Counted from the first letter of the stretch, positions 34,993 to 47,031 are shown. The stretch is 64,000 nucleotides of DNA from Anticarsia gemmatalis (GCF_050436995.1 NC_134767.1:9610001-9674000), one strand, 5' to 3'. The notes: generated by a model not told the origin, from the letters alone. Numbers and translations: made by a program.

Positions 34993-35240
34993 GAGGTGCC
35001 CATAGCCAGTTGCGTTCACCGGTCAAGAAACGATCTGTGGGTTAAGCAAACCTTCGCGCGGTCATAACATAGATGGGTAAACGCATTGTGGTATTGGAAC
35101 TGGGCGTAACCGTGCTTCGGAGGGTACGTAAATAGTCGGTTCCCGTTGTTGTCTACTAAGATAACAGTTGTTAAGTCACGTCAAAAGCCTTCGGGCGGCT
35201 AGAACAACTTTGACACTAGGTTGACCACTAACCTTACGAT
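34993..35240 (+). mobile_element. 5S-headed SINE (S1), full length
   Basis: GAGGTGCCCATAGCCAGTTG head through ACATAGATGGGTAAACGC to ACCTTACGAT tail. Box C is mutated (GGGTAAAC for GGGTGACC). Confidence 0.75.
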
Positions 35241-35980
35241 TAATTTAAATTATAAGTTAGTTGTTAACAAATATTAATTTAAACTTTGTTATTTAAGTAT
35301 AGAGTATATAACTGATAGGTTTTATAATAAGCCAGAGTTTAATAATAATAACAGGTTTTGAATACAGTTCATCCTCATTATTTCTTATGATTATAATAAT
35401 AAGATATTATCTTAGTACACCTTAACGAGTTTCCTGTTTGCCAAAATGCGTATATTATTAAATTATTTATACAAAAACTTGTTTTAATGTTATGACAGTG
35501 ATCATTTTTATATTTTTTCCTACTATATGTGGTATGTACCTACACAAGAGCTAATTTTTAATAATACATTTTAGTAAATATTTAATAATAGAATCAAAAC
35601 TTTAAAGATTTATAAACATGATTTTTTAACTTAAGAACTCAATTAGTCTTTGTCCGCATCGGACATCGAACCTAAGACCACCGAAATAATCATATTACCT
35701 ACTCATATAGTTTTGAATTAATTTTTAGTCACTGGATTTTCCTTACCATCTGCTTAATACGAAAGTTGGTGTATACAGATGCATGTAAATATGTAACTCT
35801 TATACGCCAAAACTATTGAACAGATTTAATGAAATTCGGTATGTAAATAGTTTATGACCTAAATAAATTATTAAAAGATACTTTTTGCCACTGGTATTTC
35901 TTTTCTAAATCGCAAAGCGTATAAAAATTGTATTAAAATTATCATCGTCAACTTAAACTCCGTGTTGCCACCTGCCTTAT

Positions 35981-36721
35981 GTTTTCACAAAATCTTTTTC
36001 AACAATTATTTCTTCATTCCACTAATTCTTGGCCCGCTCACAGCATGCAACAGTACCATAAAGCACCAGGACAGTATGTAATCATTGATGAAGTACGACG
36101 TGACGCAAGTCCTATAGAGATTGTATCGCAATGACTAGTGATGAAACTATTGTCTACTGCGCTTGGGGAGTTGTGAAGAAATGAGGTTGGTGGTGATAGG
36201 TTTGATTCCCTGAAGTCTTTTTATATTTTTACTAGCTGAGCCGCGCAACTTCACTTGCGTCACATAAGAGAGAATGGGTCATAATTTTCCCCGTTTTTGT
36301 AACATTTAGCGTGATAATATATAGCCTTCCTCGATAAATAGGCTATTTTACACTGAGGGATTTTTTCTAATCGGGCCAGTAGTACCTGAGATTAGTGCGT
36401 TCAAACAAACACACTTTAACAAACTCTTCAGCTTTATAATATTAGTATTGATATACCAGTGAAATATAAAACCTGGTGTTTTCAAAAAACCTTTTTCAAC
36501 AATTATTTCTTCATTCCACTAATTCTTGCCCCGCTCACAGCATGCAACAGTACCATAAAGCACCATGACAGTGTGCAATCATTGATGAAGTACGACGTGA
36601 CGCAAGTCCTATAGAGATTGTATCGCAATGACTAGTGATGAAACTATTGTCTACTACGCTTGGGGAGCTGTGAAGAAATTAGGTTTGAGGTGTTAGGTTT
36701 GATTCTATGAGGTCTTTTTAT
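35981..36721. repeat. 240-bp segmental duplication
   Basis: 35981-36223 and 36478-36721 are about 90% or more identical (CTTCATTCCACTAATTCTTG, GTACGACGTGACGCAAGTCC in both). They are separated by a Helitron and short unique sequence, and the second copy is followed immediately by another Helitron. Confidence 0.85.
36232..36451 (-). mobile_element. Non-autonomous Helitron, family A
   Basis: Minus strand; TC at 36451, CTAG at 36232. Lies between two copies of a 240-bp segmental duplication. Confidence 0.85.
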
Positions 36722-36927
36722 CCATACTAATATTATAAATGCGAAAGTAACTCTGTCTGTCTGTCTGTTACTCAATCACGCCTAAAGTACAGAACCAATT
36801 TGCTTGAAATTTGGTATGGAGATATTTTGATACCCGAGAAAGGACATATGCTACTTTTTACCCCGAAAAATTGACGCATTTTCATGGGAAAATTCAGGTG
36901 GCGGACGAAGACGCGGGTAAAAGCTAG
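36721..36927 (+). mobile_element. Non-autonomous Helitron, family B
   Basis: TCCATACTAATATTATAAAT start, GCGGGTAAAAGCTAG|T end, near consensus. Abuts the second copy of the segmental duplication. Confidence 0.85.
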
Positions 36928-36984
36928 TAATTTTATAATAAAGACAGTTTTAATAAAGCACCGTTAAAGTTAAGTGTTTAAGTC

Positions 36985-37098
36985 TTTGGGCATGCAAAGT
37001 CCCCAACCCGCACTTGACCAGCGTGGTGAACTCACGGCCTAACCCGTCCTTCTTTAGGGGGGAGAGCCTTGTCCAGTAGTGGGAAAGTCATGGGCTAT
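36985..37098 (+). mobile_element. S5 SINE 3' half
   Basis: GGCATGCAAAGTCCCCAACC through CCAGTAGTGGGAAAGTCATG; headless. Confidence 0.7.
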
Positions 37099-37775
37099 TG
37101 TGCATGCAAAGGACTATGGGCGGAATCGTCCCCACCCATCAACAAAAATGAAATGTAGCTCAATTGATATATCTTGGCAAGACGATATTTTTATACTATG
37201 GCGACATTGCCCAAATGCATGGGGTTCTCATAGTATCTTACGTTTAAACAAATATCTCGTTAACGTATTATTGACGACTAATTCGAAATTATTGCTCATT
37301 TATTTATTAATTAGTGCACAGCGGCGGACGCCGCATGCACATAAAGATAGCTGGGTACAAAATAACCCCCTCCCCCCGCTCTCCAACCCACGATTTTAGA
37401 TCTGATCAGATTTTAATCTGCCAGCGCATCTGTTAGACAGCATTATAATTGGCCATAGTTAAACGGAAACGATCCAACCCACATAGACGTAGTTTCGAGA
37501 TATTTAACTTTTAAGTTCAGATCACTTTAACTTTGGGACTAACTCAGGACTATAACTTCATGGTGGGTTTGAATTTTACTTGGATTGTTTTCGTGATATT
37601 AAAATTTTAACTTCAAGGAGTGTTTTGGTATACATAACTCATTTTACCCATGGTGTGGGATGGATCCTTTCCGTTTAACTATGGCCAATTGACGAGTAAA
37701 AATAATTATTGAAATATGAAATCAATAACATGTATTAACCATATAATGGAAATGATATAAGTATATACATATGAG

Positions 37776-38141
37776 TGCCTCTGTGGCGCGGTCGGTAGTA
37801 TATGCGACTGCGGTGCGAGAGGTCTCGGGTTCGAATCCTGGGTCGGGCCAAACAGTCTTTTCTGAGATTTTCTGTTAAGAATTTCCTAGAGATTGCCCGG
37901 AGTTAGGAAGTTGAGGTCGAAGACCTCCGTGTCTCGGAGAGCACGTAAAGCCGTCGGTCCTGCGCCTGACCTCTCACTGGTCGTGTCGGTTATCCGTCCC
38001 ACCAAACTATGAGAGTGATGGAATAGAGAGTGTACCTGTGTATTGTGCACACACTTGGACACTATAAACAAAGTCCGGCACAGATGGCCAGTTTCAATGA
38101 AACTGACCGCCGTAGCCGTATATCGGCTAGGAGGACATTAT
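37776..38141 (+). mobile_element. tRNA-headed SINE (S3), full length with target duplication
   Basis: Flanked by 12-bp TATACATATGAG duplications (37764-37775, 38142-38153). The head has pol III boxes GTGGCGCGGTCGGTAGT (A) and GGTTCGAATCC (B). The middle carries CTCCGTGTCTCGGAGAGCAC, the core shared with S1/S2. The 3' end is CAGTTTCAATGAAACTGACC...GAGGACATTAT. The 3' part recurs at 15022-15085. Confidence 0.85.
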
Positions 38142-38484
38142 TATACATATGAGTTAGTACTGTAATATAACAATAATGTTAAAATAACTTACAAATGTAA
38201 AATAAAAATATACGTAATACGTATAAATTGTTTTTTTTTTAAATATATATTCCCACTGATTTATCAAAAACAAAGGATTTTAATTAAATAGGGGGCACTT
38301 TATGAACACGTTGGTATCAGTTCCATGTTTGTTGGTAGGTGGGGACGGAGCCCATACATTTTTGCCCATAGTCCTTTGTTTGATATTACTTATCACGGTA
38401 AAACAACTGTAATCTAGAATAAGAGACATAGGGCATTTTAAATCTTCATTCTTTTATATCTGGAAATGTAGGCAAAGATCATCA

Positions 38485-38840
38485 AAGGTGTTGTTTTGCC
38501 ATTTAAAATGTGAGTTCTATGTAATAGGGGGCAAACCATAGACACCTAACTTCAGACTAATACTAAGAAATATCCTTAAAATCTAATATGTATATAAAAT
38601 TCTCGCGTCACAGTTTTCGTTGCCATACTCCTCTGAAACGGCTTGACCGATGTTGATAAAATTTTTTTGCTTATCCGGTATCTATGAGAATCGGCCAACA
38701 TCTATTTTTCATACCCCTAAGCGACACATTTATTTTTATTTATATGGCAAAACAACGTTGGTCGGGTCAGCTAGTTACCTATAAATTAGAAAAGTCAATT
38801 ATCTTTGCCGCACGGGGAGTTAAACCCAAGATTACAATAA
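38485..38840 (-). mobile_element. S6 SINE split by a Helitron
   Basis: S6 sequence at 38485-38581 (TATGTAATAGGGGGCAAACC) resumes at 38775-38840 (ATTAGAAAAGTC...GTTAAACCCAAGATT), flanking the Helitron at 38582-38774. Confidence 0.55.
38582..38774 (+). mobile_element. Non-autonomous Helitron, third type
   Basis: TCTAATATGTATATAAAATT start, CTCGCGTCAC, ACTCCTCTGAAACGGCTTGA, and TTGGTCGGGTCAGCTAG|T end. Inserted in an S6 SINE. Confidence 0.8.
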
Positions 38841-39030
38841 ACCGGCTTTTTCATTCAAAAAACTATGTTTTGTCGAAATATAACAAAACTGCATTGAAAT
38901 CACAACAATATAACAAAATATAACATTGAAATGTATTCGATGCTATTTATGTAACGACCTCGCCGGTGACCTTGACTTTGTAGTTACTAATATATAACGT
39001 AACAATAACATACCGGGTTTTTATATAGCA

Positions 39031-39330
39031 CTAGCTGACCCGCGCAACTTCGCTTGCGTCACTTAAGAGAGAATGGTTGAAGTTTTTCCCCGTTTTTGTA
39101 ACATTTTTTCCTGGTACTCTGCTCCTATAAGTCGTAGCGTAATGATATATAGCCTATAGCCTTCCTCGATAAATGGGCTATCTAAGACTGAAAGAATTTT
39201 TCAAATCGGACCAGTAGTTCCTGAGATTAGCGCGTTCAAACAAACAAACAAACAAACAAACAAACAAACAAACAAACAAACAAACTCTTCAGCTTTATTA
39301 TATTAGTATAGTATATTATATTAGTATAGA
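39031..39330 (-). mobile_element. Family A Helitron with expanded CAAA array
   Basis: Minus strand, complete. The internal (CAAA)n array at about 39237-39284 is much longer than in sister copies, and the 5' terminal TATTATATTAGTATAG is duplicated. Confidence 0.85.
39237..39284. repeat. (CAAA)n microsatellite
   Basis: About twelve uninterrupted CAAA units inside a Helitron. Confidence 0.9.
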
Positions 39331-39435
39331 TTGTTATATATTATATAAACGACATAGTATGTATTTGGCAGTCTTAGTTTAGTATCTTATATATTTATTT
39401 AAAAGTGTATAAGTATCAAATATATATGTTTATGA

Positions 39436-39512
39436 CAGGACTGCCCCTACTGTAGTGTAAACGACTGTTAATTAAAAAACCTGGGGTTCAAATCCCGGGT
39501 CGGGCAATAATT
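39436..39512 (+). mobile_element. tRNA-like SINE head
   Basis: GACTGCCCCTACTGTAGTG and GGGGTTCAAATCCCGGGTCG box B, followed by GGGCAATAATTTT as in other Lepidoptera-type tRNA SINEs. Confidence 0.45.
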
Positions 39513-41824
39513 TTGGAATCAATCCGCAATATTAGTAGTTAATAGTTTCAATAAGTCCTATCATAGAACTAACAACACAACCTTACGGGGTGTCTTTTCG
39601 GCCCTTTTTTGTTTACTTACTTCAACAATATCGACCAAATCTATTGCATTATATTTGAAGAGTTCTTGTAAGTAGACTATTAAGATAATGAATTACACAT
39701 ATTTACAAGAACCAATTTTAGAGAGTTTTGTAAAATCAGTTCCCAGTATAAAAAAGTCGTAAGTCACTGCACACTCTATGAATCTTACGCCTTTCTACCA
39801 CTATATTAAACGTTATCATACCTACACTAGCTATAACAACTTTTGTTAGTAAACGCCTGGGTGATTCATAGCAGTTTTCTCTTACTTTCTTACTAGATTT
39901 ACTAGTAATAGTGGCGCCTAGGCCAGATTGAGGATGTATAAATAGATTGCCGGGGTTAAGTAACGGTGAGAAGGCTTAGTACTTGATGGGTGAGCTTGAA
40001 CATAATAGTGGTAGTTCTTAAAAAGGAATATTGAATATTCCGGAAATACTTACAATAACGTTTACAAAAAAATCATCAGTGTTTGCACTACACAGAAATC
40101 GAACCCACGACTCTCGCATTCAATAGAGACGTTGGACTTCCGAAAGCATTATTTAAACACAATGACATGATATTAAAGTGTATTTGACTGGTCACAAGTT
40201 TGATTCCCAGAACGGGAATGTAAGTAAACTATAAGGCTTTTTCTGATTTAAAGCGTGTCCAATATCTTCACCCCCTATAAAGTGGAATAATATTATTAAT
40301 GGCAAACGCGGTTATATTTCGCTAATCTGTCTGTACCTTCGACTAAAACACACGTGATGTTATGTATTTATGAAAATTGTATTCGTTTTAATTAAAATCA
40401 TGTTTGATATAAATGTAAAGTCGATGTAAATTAAACTCTATCTAAACTCTAGATAAAACCTTCGTTAAGTAATCTAACCTCACAATAAACACGACAGTTA
40501 AATTAACACATTTATTACTTTGAACTAACTACATCCGACGTAGATTTATTCACTGTAACCTGCACTATTATACAAACATACATACATACGTACATACATA
40601 CATACATACATACATACATACATACATACATACATAATGATAGACTTACATGAAACTCTTTTATGACAAACGAAACAGCAAAACTTGTCCATAAAGGCTT
40701 TATTTCAAAGAAAATACGACCTTATTTTGTATGCAATAAAAACTACTAGAATAGCATATAATTTTTCCAAATATTTGATATGTGAAATTGTGTTTGTTTG
40801 TCCATCTTTCATGTGAAAAAACTGAGCCGACTCGAAAATTATTTAGCAGTGTTTTCATGATTCAGAAATAAGCTTGGTTACAAAAAAATCAAGACCGAAG
40901 TGGTTGAAATCTAAATCGAAAATCAAAAAAGATTTCTCAGTTGGAGCCACGGGAGTTAGCTAGTTACTATGTATAACAAGACCCAAACAAACCATCAAAT
41001 TAAAGAAAAATAGACCTTATTACAAAACCCCTAGAAGTTATTCCAACTGCACTAACTGTGTAATGTTGACAATCAATAATCAATGTTTAAATTGTTAGTA
41101 TCAAGCGAATTTGTACCTTATGTGGATAGCTATAAGGCAGTTTGCGACTGTATAATGTGAGTTTGTAGTATGGTCTAGACTTAATAAGATCACTTTACTA
41201 AGATATAAGGTGTAATAACCATTTATAAAATTATGTATAGAGATCAAGCTTAAATGGTGGCTTGTTTAAATAATTATTTTATGCTATAAAAAAATGTTTC
41301 TTGCCATAACTGCCTGTTCGCGATTCACCAAAAATTTATCAGATTTTCCTCCGGTTTTTACATATAGATAGTGTTTATAGATGAAAATTTTTGAGTAAAG
41401 TTTTAGTGTATAATTTATTTAGGTATTGTAAAAAATAGTTGTATATTTTTGTCTCGGGGCGAAGTCGAAGTGGCCCGGTGGCAGTTATAAAATAATACTG
41501 CAAAAAATAATGGCAAAAGATATACGTAGATGTAAATATTCAGTGCCAAAACCGGAAATTGAACCAAGGACCTCAAGATCAGCTGATAAATAAGAGATTA
41601 CCAATTTACCCAATAATGTATAATTATTCATGTATTATGTAAATGTAAGTATATTTCCTACGTATTGGCGAAAAAACATAAATGCAACTTGCGTATGCGA
41701 CTATGGTACAAAGGTCTTTGGTTCGACTCTCGGATCAGGCAAAGTTTTATAGATCTTTTCTAAATTAGATTAAAACATTTCTAAATAGTAAGACGAGCTT
41801 GATAACGCGCCTGGTATATGACAA
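39513..41824. other. Gene-free
   Basis: CATA array, a degenerate Helitron 3' end near 40957 and a tRNA-like B box near 41735; nothing else. Confidence 0.45.
40574..40636. repeat. (CATA)n microsatellite
   Basis: About 15 CATA units with one G interruption near the start. Confidence 0.95.
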
Positions 41825-42079
41825 CTAGCTGACCCGCGCAACTTCGCTTGCGTCACATAAGAGAGAATGGGTCAAAATTGTCCCCGTTTTTGTAACATTT
41901 TTCACTCTGCTCCTATTGGTAGTAGCGTGATGATATATATTGGCCTATAACCTTCCTCGATAAATGGACTATCTAACACTGAAATATTTTTTCAAATCGG
42001 ACCAGTAGTTCCTGAGATTAGCGCGTTCAAACAAACAAACAAACAAACAAACTCTTCAGCTTTATAATATTAGTATAGA
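41825..42079 (-). mobile_element. Non-autonomous Helitron, family A
   Basis: Minus strand; CTAG at 41825, TC at 42079; hairpin intact. Confidence 0.85.
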
Positions 42080-42580
42080 TAAGCTGACAAGGGGACTGAT
42101 ATTGTACAATTACAAAAAAAATATTTTGCATGCATGAAGATGTTTGCTACTTGCTACTTTTTCACTCGAAAAACTTTCAACGGTATCGCAGAATCAATTC
42201 ATTGTCATTTATATAAGCTTGACCCCTATACAATATACGATCAGTATCAGTGTAAAGTATAATCTATCTATTAATTATCGACGGCAGGCATTACGGCTCT
42301 AGGCTGTCACATATAGGCCACGCTCTAGTTTTCAATAAGGCTATGTCCATGTATGTATGTTTGTATGCGCTTGATCATTTATAGGTTTTTTTGCCAATCA
42401 CAGCTTGTTTTGCCTTTACAGACAATATAATAAGAGTAAAGTGTATCGTGTTATGGAAATCTATTTCAATCAGCGGTTAGACTTAGGTCTCACTAAACCT
42501 TGTATGCCTGATTTCTTAGTTAGATAATATTTGTTTAAGAAAATTCTTCAGTAATAGTTCTTGAAGAAATGCAGAGTCGT

Positions 42581-42840
42581 AGGCGCTTGTAGCCCGTTGC
42601 ACTCACTAGTTGGTAAAACGATCTGTGGGTTAAGCAACCCTTGACGCGGTCATTCCATAGATCAGTGACCGTATAGTGGTATTTGAACTGAGCCTCTCCG
42701 TGTTTTGGAGGCCCGTAAAAAGTCGGTCCCCGTTGTTATCTACTACGATAGCAAGCGTTAAACCACGTCAAAGGCCTTCGGGCGGCTTGAACAACTTTGA
42801 CACTAGGTTGACCACTAACCATACGATGAAGAAGAAGAAA
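42581..42840 (+). mobile_element. 5S-headed SINE (S1), full length with GAA tail
   Basis: AGGCGCTTGTAGCCCGTTGC head, TTAAGCAACCCTTG, ATAGATCAGTGACCG, core, and ACCATACGATGAAGAAGAAG tail. Confidence 0.8.
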
Positions 42841-43153
42841 ATCATCTCATACATATGTCGAAATAATTTACAAGTTTGTCAATACAGCTGAAGTATGCAG
42901 ATACAAACAAATTCTTACGGAAATTGATAACGATATACTAATCCGCGGTTGTTGTCTACTTATTGCACTTCAAATTAAAATTAGAATAATTCTAATAGCA
43001 GCGGGATTTAAATGACATGCCTGATAAATAGCGAAAAGGTCGTCTCTTATTACTTACATGGGATCTTAGAACATTGTAAACGACGAAACGTGGGTGTTTT
43101 CACACAGCTAAATACAGGAAGTTTTGTATGATTCTTGGTGGCATACGACTTAC

Positions 43154-43241
43154 CTATTTCGCCACACGCAGCGTCAAAAATAACATCATATTTCCGCCGC
43201 CATCGCTTCAAAAACAACAAAAATATTTTAATTGCAGCCAT
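43154..43241 (-). CDS. Candidate first coding exon, unidentified gene
   Basis: A minus-strand ATG in good context (AAAAATGGCT) opens 29 codons, MAAIKIFLLFLKRWRRKYD then VIFDAACGEI, ending at a canonical G|GTAAGT donor in phase 1. The N-terminus has a short hydrophobic stretch followed by a strongly basic RWRRK cluster, which could be a signal anchor or a nuclear/basic segment. Local base composition is more GC-rich than its surroundings. The exon lies on the same strand as, and upstream of, the 5.8-kb and 1.4-kb exons, but its phase does not join directly to the 5.8-kb exon. If they are one gene, at least one intervening exon is missing. It could also be the start of a decayed transposase gene. 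Confidence 0.4.
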
Positions 43242-44847
43242 TTTTGTATAGCAACAACAATTACAAATAATTAATAACTATTAAATTATAAAAGAAGCGG
43301 CCATTTATTTCTTAAAAGGTAAACAAATTGTGAAGATGGGCATTAAATAATTAAGGAAAGGCCTACAGTTACGATTGGTCAATAATTTTTGGGTAAATTA
43401 TTTTGAAGACGTTGGTGGTCAATCTAGCAGTAAATTTATACAAGATTAAGCGTTACTTTTTTACTTTTCTCAAAACAGAGGCGAGGAAACGCTGTACACA
43501 TGATTTGATTATGAATTTGATGACATCTAACTAACAAATCGTTGTTTTAAAACAAAAGGCCCACAAAACATTTTTTTTAAATCATTTTCATTATAAAAAA
43601 ATACATTTTATCGGGTTTTTACAAAAGATTCATTGATTATTTATTGCTTCTATTGCGGAATTGTTGGAGTCTTTTTAAAACATAACGACATACCCGATAA
43701 AATGTTATTGTTACTGTTAAAGGTAAAATAAATAAATATTTTATTTACAATAAAAAGGCATTCAGATTTTTTTATTTGTGACCCGTTTGTTTTAAATCAG
43801 CTAAACATTATAGAAACAACATTAGCTAAATCTCAATTCCCATCGTTCCCCAAGGTCTTATCAATGAGTAGATAATCTCACGGCTATCAGTACCGTAGGC
43901 CTCGTATTGCAATAATTACTAACGATACGGCTCGTTCACTATAAATCACCTTTATTACTATCATACTGTCATAGTCAGCTGACTGATCACGTGGATACAA
44001 CTAGATGAGAATTATAGCTTCTAGCTCTATGAAATTTCGGTATTCGCAGTATTATCGGAGCCATAATGTCTCCCACTGGCTCAACTGACATACTATAATT
44101 ATTACATTACAAACAATACGATATTTAAGACTATTTCAAACATTTTGTAAGAAGTTTATGAAATAAAGGATATTTTTCATTTGAATTTGAATTACCTCTT
44201 AGTAGTAGGTACCCTTATGGGGCAAGTGACCTCTGCGGCACCGCGGGGCTAATTGTTAGGTTATACAACCTACAACATTCGGAGAATTTTCTTTTTTAGA
44301 CCTTACATTTTGTTAGACATTACTATGCTATCTACGCTGACGAAGTTGGGTTCAACAATACCTTCACCACGGTAGATGTCAAATCGATATGTCATCAAAT
44401 GAAGTGGTAAACTATAGATATGTTAAGTAAATTATTTTACGTAAAAGCAAGTAAAACTTGGCTTTGAGTAGTTAATTTCATTTACGTGTTATTTAACTGC
44501 TTGGTTACCAAAAGTCATAACTCATTCATTTCGATGTATTTTTTCATAAATTGTATACATGTTATGATCATTTCAGTTACATGACAATTGCAATTCCCTA
44601 CAAACGAAGCCACGTGCATCCCCAAGCTATTAAGAAACAAATTAATGAACCAGTCAGCTGACATTAGCATCACATGACAGTAATTGTCACAGACAGATCA
44701 ATCTCACGACCTTGAGTGTGACATGCGATGATATATAACATTATATACTTACTTATGTAACATAGAATTATCTGTCAAATAATATCTATATCTTATTGTC
44801 ATACAGATATATTTGAGAAGTATAAGATAATACTGTTTTTGTGTAAT
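43242..44847. other. Upstream of the 43.2-kb exon, nothing recognised
   Basis: No TATA-type promoter or coding exon could be supported. Confidence 0.45.
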
Positions 44848-45255
44848 CGAAGAGCTCGTGGCTAAGTGTATCGATCTCTCAGGTTAAGCTACGCTTGCCC
44901 AGGTTGTTCTGTGGTTGGATGACCATCTTATACATATCGAGTTCCTCCGTGTTGCGGAAGGCACATTAAATTGTGGGTCCCGGCTGTCATTGTAAAAGAT
45001 CTTTGATAGCCGTTACCAATAGTCAGAATTGTTTTACATTGAGCGACTGCCTTTCGGACCTCCACAACCCAGTTACTTGGGTTATAACAAGGTCTTCGAA
45101 AACGACAGCCAGGACCTACAATTTAACGTGCCTTCCGAAACACGGAGGAACTCGTTATGCTATTGTATAAGATGACCCATCCACGGAACAAACTTGGCAA
45201 GCGTAGCCTAACCTCAGAGATAGATCCGCGCGGCTATTGTTAAATACTCGAGCTC
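44848..45255. mobile_element. Head-out pair of S2 SINEs in opposite orientation
   Basis: Plus copy about 44848-45020, minus copy about 45021-45255. Both have a head reading CTC(T)GAGGTTA-GCTACGCTTG, ATGGGTGACC-like box C, and CTCCGTGTTTCGGAAGGCAC core, so a long imperfect inverted repeat results. Confidence 0.7.
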
Positions 45256-45832
45256 CTCATTACATCTAAATATTTAATTCAACAGAACACTCATTAAGCA
45301 AGAAACAATCCTATCTAGTCCACAATGTAATCTTATTACTTCATTACACACAATTAGTATGCGGCAGACTATCTGCCCATCATTGTCATTCAACAAACGT
45401 AGCGTAACGTTTGTTACAAATTATTTCGCCAATGTACGACGATGTACTCTTTTGTATGTATGTATGTATGGTTTGTTTTGATATTTGGTAGTACATTATC
45501 ATAAAAGTCAAGGTTAAGGATTGTTTGGGAGGTTCGTCCTTGGATGGGTGATCTTTATGAATGTGTTTCCCGTGTTACAATTATACGTTAGAACCTATTT
45601 TAAACTGAAATACGTAGGTTTATAAGAAATTATTGTAATTCAGCATCAGAATTTGAATCAGTTTTGCAAATACTATTAATTGTTAACATAGGAAAAGAAA
45701 GTACTGATAGATTAAGTTACATACCTACTATAATGCTTCGCTGAATTAAGTGCATCTTTGTCTGCTATACAGGGTGTAAACGACGGTTAACCGAAAACTT
45801 CAGTGTTAATTTTGTGACACTACATGCGCGAA

Positions 45833-45837
<5 letters not shown>

Positions 45838-45864
<27 letters not shown>
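45838..45864. repeat. Poly-T tract
   Basis: A run of over 20 T following TACAGGGTGTAAACGACGG at about 45774; possibly the A-tail of an inverted retroelement. Confidence 0.8.
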
Positions 45865-45869
<5 letters not shown>

Positions 45870-46047
45870 TTCAACCATTTTATTCGTTTAAATTTAAAGA
45901 ATAAACGAATTCTTCATAATTTTCCAAAAATTTATGAAATGCAAATTTTATTATGCACCTAATCTAAATCTGTTACTATTTGAGAGACTACTCAGTGCAA
46001 TTCTGTATAAAATTAAAAAGATCTAGATTCTTCTTCCCAATCAAAAG

Positions 46048-46295
46048 AGGCTCACCGGTCGGTAAACGATCTGTGGGTTAAGCAACCATTGGCGCGGTCA
46101 TTCCATAGATGGGTGACCGCATAGTGGTATTCGAACTGGGCGTCTCCGTGCTTCGGAGGGCACGTCAAAAGTCGGTCCCGGTTGTTGTCTACTAAGATAA
46201 CAGGCGTTAAGCCACGTCAAAGGCATCCCGGGCGGCTTGAACAACTTTGACACTAGGTTGACCACTAACCATACGACAAACAAACAAACAAACAA
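46048..46295 (+). mobile_element. 5S-headed SINE (S1) with CAAA tail
   Basis: Near-consensus copy with a (CAAA)n 3' tail rather than GAA, showing tail variation within the family. Confidence 0.8.
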
Positions 46296-46514
46296 CAATC
46301 AAAAATTCGATAATTTCACTTAATTCTCTCTTCATCAACAAAAGAAACTATTACAAGTATCAGGAAACAAGCTGTTATTTAGCTATTTAGCTATTAGTAG
46401 AATTACTAGTAGTTAGTAGTGTTAGGAAGGAAACAGGCGATTAATGGTCGTTTCTTTGTTCTCTCACTTCCGTAGGGCTCGGCCTTCGGGTTTGTGTGAA
46501 CTGAATATTATAGA

Positions 46515-46713
46515 CAAGAGGCCGCCCGCGACTTCGTCCGCGTGGAAACCCTTCCAGTGTAAATCCCGATCCTTCGGGAATTCCGGAAAGTAGCCTATGT
46601 GTTATTTTGGGTCTCAAATTGCATTCGGTTCAGTAGTATTTGCGTGAAAGAATAACAAACATCCATACATACTCACAAACTTTCGCATTTATAATGTTAG
46701 TAGGATAGTAGGA
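46515..46713 (-). mobile_element. Non-autonomous Helitron, family C
   Basis: GGCCGCCCGCGACTTCGTCC to TTATAATGTTAGTAGGATAG; the terminal CTAG is lost at 46515. Confidence 0.75.
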
Positions 46714-46769
46714 TTTACTTAACACCTGAGAAACGCATTTCAAATACCATCAACAGTCGAGTAACTATA

Positions 46770-46992
46770 GAAAAAAGCCAGCCAAGTGAGTCGAACTCGT
46801 GCACGAAGGGTTCCATAATATCAAAAAAATAAGAAAAAAAACCTTTTTTCAATGGGGGGGAACCCCCTAAATATGATTTTTAATATTTTTTATACATAAA
46901 ACCTATGTGCAAATTTCACCTTCATATTAAGGTTTTATGTAATGAAATACGGATAGACAGACAGACGGACAACACAGTCGTGATATTATGTA
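46770..46992 (+). mobile_element. LINE-type 3' UTR fragment
   Basis: AGTGAGTCGAACTCGTGCAC then GAAGGGTTCCATAATAT, a G/C homopolymer pair and GACAGACAGACGGACAACAC resemble a common Lepidoptera LINE tail. Confidence 0.45.
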
Positions 46993-47031
46993 TGCATGTA
47001 AAAATAAGTTAATATTAAAGTACATTACTTA

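Noticed and set aside
46075..46125. 5S rRNA gene or pseudogene
   Set aside because: Similarity is confined to the promoter block and recurs in at least ten copies with a common non-5S body, so it is a SINE.
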